From positions 1-49,517 of IMG/VR virus record IMGVR_UViG_3300034378_000082: a DNA stretch of 49,517 bases. The stretch is one strand, 5' to 3'. The notes beneath the pieces are model-generated. The model searched no databases, had not been told where the DNA came from, and worked only from the letters and a program-made list of their open reading frames with translations. Positions 48,005 through 49,517 of the stretch are shown here, in pieces. A program made the translations under genes and the position numbers. How positions within the stretch are numbered: position 1 is the stretch's first letter; each line of letters starts with the position of its first letter. The DNA is from a virus.

Positions 48005-49025
48005 CTTTTTCCTCCTTTTCTTTACTCAACTCAGGATGTAGTTCTTCTTTTAACCGATACAATCCTCGGCATTCAGGACTATCCCATCCGTCTTTGTGTC
48101 CTTGCAGCTTCGCAACACAGGCGTTCACGAACGGACAAGCTCTGCCGTACATACCGCTACATGATTCAAAGTTCATAAACGGCACGCTGTCTTGGAGCAT
48201 AGTCAAGATGTGAAGCAGTTGTTTCTTCACCGATTCGATAGTTCCCTTCAACACTTTGATAGGTGGAGGCCGAAAGAATTTCTTCTCTGGCTCATCGAGG
48301 TATTGCTGAGTGACCCTAGCTTCAAACTGAGCAAGTGATTCCCTACCTCCTGACTTGTCTTTCTTTCTACGCAGGTTGCTCTTGATGATGAAGTCTCTTG
48401 CGCGGAAGTCAGGATACTCACCCATGAGAGTCAGGCAACCCTCGCAATAAATGAGATCCTGGAGACTCATCGGCAAGACAACATAAGTATCTTGGGCTAT
48501 CCGGCTTGCTGATTTGTTCTCCCAAAGAAAGAGCTTGTCGGACTCTCTATTGCGGTTGATTCTGTCTATGACTCCCAAGACCAGATAACCTCCCAACTCG
48601 AATTGGAAAGGCTCTTCGAGATAGAGCGTCTCAAACTCGTTGATCTCATCGTGATACCTACTCTTGTAGCCAAGACAGGCTCCCACCATAGCGGCGAGCT
48701 TGACCTCAAGTGCATCGTCTTCTTCTGGGGGCAAGCCTCCTGTTTCTTCTTTGGCTCTGTTGATGATCTTAGCTACCCGCTTGAGTAGATTATCCCGTAA
48801 CATCCTGTGTGACTTGTGGAAGTGTTTGAGTGCGTAATGAAGGAACTCTCCCTCAAGGAAAGGAATGTTGACTGTAGTTGATTCGATTCCCACTCCTTCT
48901 ACTCTGAACCGGTAGTATTCTTCCATCGGGCATCGAAGGAACGAAGCTATCCGGCTGTATGTAACAGTGGGCAGTTCCTCTTTTCTTCCTTCACGTATTC
49001 TCTCTGTTACTTCTTTTTTTCTCAT
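47985..49025 (-). CDS. PD-(D/E)XK nuclease with Fe-S cluster (RecB/Cas4-like)
   Basis: 346 residues. YSRIASFLRCPMEEYYRFRV carries the first Fe-S Cys (Cys32); EGEFLH (58-63) is motif I (His63); GVIDRI (Asp153), ENKS (Glu168, Lys170) and SLQDLIY (Gln188, Tyr192) complete the RecB nuclease core. The remaining cluster cysteines are Cys288, Cys296 and Cys302 (CSGMYGRACPFVNAC). This arrangement is found in Cas4 and AddB-type nucleases and in phage recombination exonucleases. Start overlaps a 13-codon leader by ATGA. Confidence 0.9.
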   Translation of the reverse strand: MRKKEVTERIREGRKEELPTVTYSRIASFLRCPMEEYYRFRVEGVGIESTTVNIPFLEGEFLHYALKHFHKSHRMLRDNLLKRVAKIINRAKEETGGLPPEEDDALEVKLAAMVGACLGYKSRYHDEINEFETLYLEEPFQFELGGYLVLGVIDRINRNRESDKLFLWENKSASRIAQDTYVVLPMSLQDLIYCEGCLTLMGEYPDFRARDFIIKSNLRRKKDKSGGRESLAQFEARVTQQYLDEPEKKFFRPPPIKVLKGTIESVKKQLLHILTMLQDSVPFMNFESCSGMYGRACPFVNACVAKLQGHKDGWDSPECRGLYRLKEELHPELSKEKEEKDAKEKS

Positions 49026-49063
49026 TTCTTAACCTCCCATCTCGACACAATCCGAATTGTCAT
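49022..49063 (-). CDS. 13-codon frame formed by a duplicated gene start
   Basis: Reads MTIRIVSRWEVKK. The first ten codons are an exact copy of the pentapeptide gene's beginning (40-bp repeat), then the sequence diverges and stops on the nuclease ATG (ATGA). GGGAGGTTAAG at its end is the binding site for the nuclease gene. Probably a leader peptide, or an inert scar. Confidence 0.4.
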   Translation of the reverse strand: MTIRIVSRWEVKK

Positions 49064-49074
49064 ACTATCACCTT
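49035..49074. repeat. 40-bp exact direct repeat, copy 2
   Basis: Second copy of the unit at 41-80. Here it supplies a ribosome binding site and start codon for a 13-codon open frame that ends on the start codon of the nuclease gene, so the copy now sits in a leader. Confidence 0.95.
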
Positions 49075-49164
49075 ATTAGTGCTCCGGTTCTGATATTGCC
49101 TTAACCGCCGCTCCGATTCCTCTGTTTCGGCTTCCTGCCGCGCATGTTCATCCAGCGACTTCAC
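49060..49164 (-). CDS. Possible charged small protein, 34 aa
   Basis: GTG start at 49164 overlapping the previous stop (GTGA) and stop overlapping the next ATG (ATGA). Reads MKSLDEHARQEAETEESERR and continues for 14 residues: a single charged helix. The frame is the same as that of the pentapeptide gene, so it may be only the end of that longer open frame. Confidence 0.4.
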   Translation of the reverse strand: MKSLDEHARQEAETEESERRLRQYQNRSTNKVIV

Positions 49165-49517
49165 ACGACGCCCTCCTGTCCCATCGCTATGCGCGACATC
49201 CGGTCGAACGCACCCATTGACCAATCGGCATCGCACGCGTCCCACCGCTCGCGTGCCTGTCCGGTCGTGATGAGAATGAAGTCGGGCGCGGCCTCCGTGT
49301 CCAGCATCTCGAACTGTTCCTTTTCCCTGTTCCAGTGGATCTCGTATTGCCTCCGTTTCATCGTTTTGCCCTCCGTCCTCCTTGAAATTGACTTCTACGG
49401 TTTTTCCCTTGTAAGTGATCTTTGTTTTTTCAAACCAAGTGTCACACAAAATCGCTCCGAGCAGGTCTGCTTCGTGCAGGTCTGCTTCGTGCAGGCTTGC
49501 TTTGCATAGGTTTGCTC
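49060..49517 (-). CDS. Pentapeptide-repeat protein, C-terminal part (cut by right edge)
   Basis: From the right edge the frame reads ANLCKASLHEADLHEADLLG and AIL, five tandem A(D/N)LXX pentapeptides, then CDTWFEKTKITYKGKTVEVN and FKEDGG. The frame continues open to 49060 over the 66-aa gene as R/H-rich shadow sequence. A one-base shift near 49365 would end it at the TGA that overlaps the ATG of the 66-aa gene, the normal junction in this genome. Likely the 3' half of the gene that begins at 69. Confidence 0.65.
   Translation of the reverse strand, partial: ANLCKASLHEADLHEADLLGAILCDTWFEKTKITYKGKTVEVNFKEDGGQNDETEAIRDPLEQGKGTVRDAGHGGRARLHSHHDRTGTRAVGRVRCRLVNGCVRPDVAHSDGTGGRRVKSLDEHARQEAETEESERRLRQYQNRSTNKVIV
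49161..49361 (-). CDS. Small hypothetical protein, 66 aa
   Basis: GGAGGACGGAGGGCAAAACG upstream of ATG 49361. Reads MKRRQYEIHWNREKEQFEML and ILITTGQARERWDACDADWS. Compact helix/strand pattern, GC-rich. It lies fully inside the open frame of the pentapeptide gene but on its own codons looks natural. No family recognised. Confidence 0.6.
   Translation of the reverse strand: MKRRQYEIHWNREKEQFEMLDTEAAPDFILITTGQARERWDACDADWSMGAFDRMSRIAMGQEGVV

Noticed and set aside
49444-49515. 15-bp tandem repeats at the right edge as a CRISPR-like or noncoding array
   Set aside because: The period of 15 bases encodes A(D/N)LXX pentapeptides in one frame; no spacers exist.

Overview
The window looks like a nearly complete genome of a tailed, short-tailed (podovirus-like) phage. 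It holds a large terminase, portal, scaffold, capsid protein, tail-nozzle-like proteins and a 1,330-residue ejection-type protein. I see no tape-measure, sheath, integrase or transposase gene. A Rz1-like lipoprotein and lipopolysaccharide-type sugar genes suggest a Gram-negative host; no taxon can be named. The ends of the window appear to cut one gene: a pentapeptide-repeat protein starts at 69 and runs leftward off the left edge, and a pentapeptide-repeat C-terminus enters leftward from the right edge. The molecule is therefore probably circularly permuted or circular, broken inside a repeat.

There are two transcription arms. The rightward arm (4480-39303) is a dense chain of genes, many overlapping by 1-4 bases. 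It holds a RepA-like ATPase and DNA-binding proteins (4.5-7.0 kb), a sugar-synthesis and decoration island (7.0-16.9 kb), small proteins and packaging genes (16.9-22.5 kb), capsid genes (22.5-25.5 kb), exported and membrane proteins (25.5-28.1 kb) and tail and internal virion proteins (28.1-39.3 kb). The leftward arm reads from 49517 down to 39300 (nuclease, RecA-like ATPase, ssDNA-binding candidate, primase, lipoprotein, MT-A70 methyltransferase, uracil-DNA glycosylase, family A polymerase, prephenate dehydratase, RuvC-like resolvase, holin-like protein). Across the break it joins 3648-1, which holds about ten tiny early-type genes and a heptose-type nucleotidyltransferase. The arms diverge from a control region (about 2.5-4.48 kb) with leftward promoters, three copies of one palindromic operator, TGTAAACG iterons and an AT-rich block that together look like a replication origin.

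The most unusual content is the glycan island: a UDP-sugar epimerase, a GT9 heptosyltransferase-like enzyme, five other glycosyltransferase-like proteins, two FkbM methyltransferases, another methyltransferase, a sulfotransferase and a SAF-type dehydrogenase. It reads as a phage-encoded pathway that builds and then methylates and sulfates a glycan, on the virion or on the host surface. A prephenate dehydratase with an altered catalytic motif is a second surprising metabolic gene. Several frame breaks next to gene junctions (about 1.42 kb, 15.19 kb, 49.36 kb) could be real or sequence errors.
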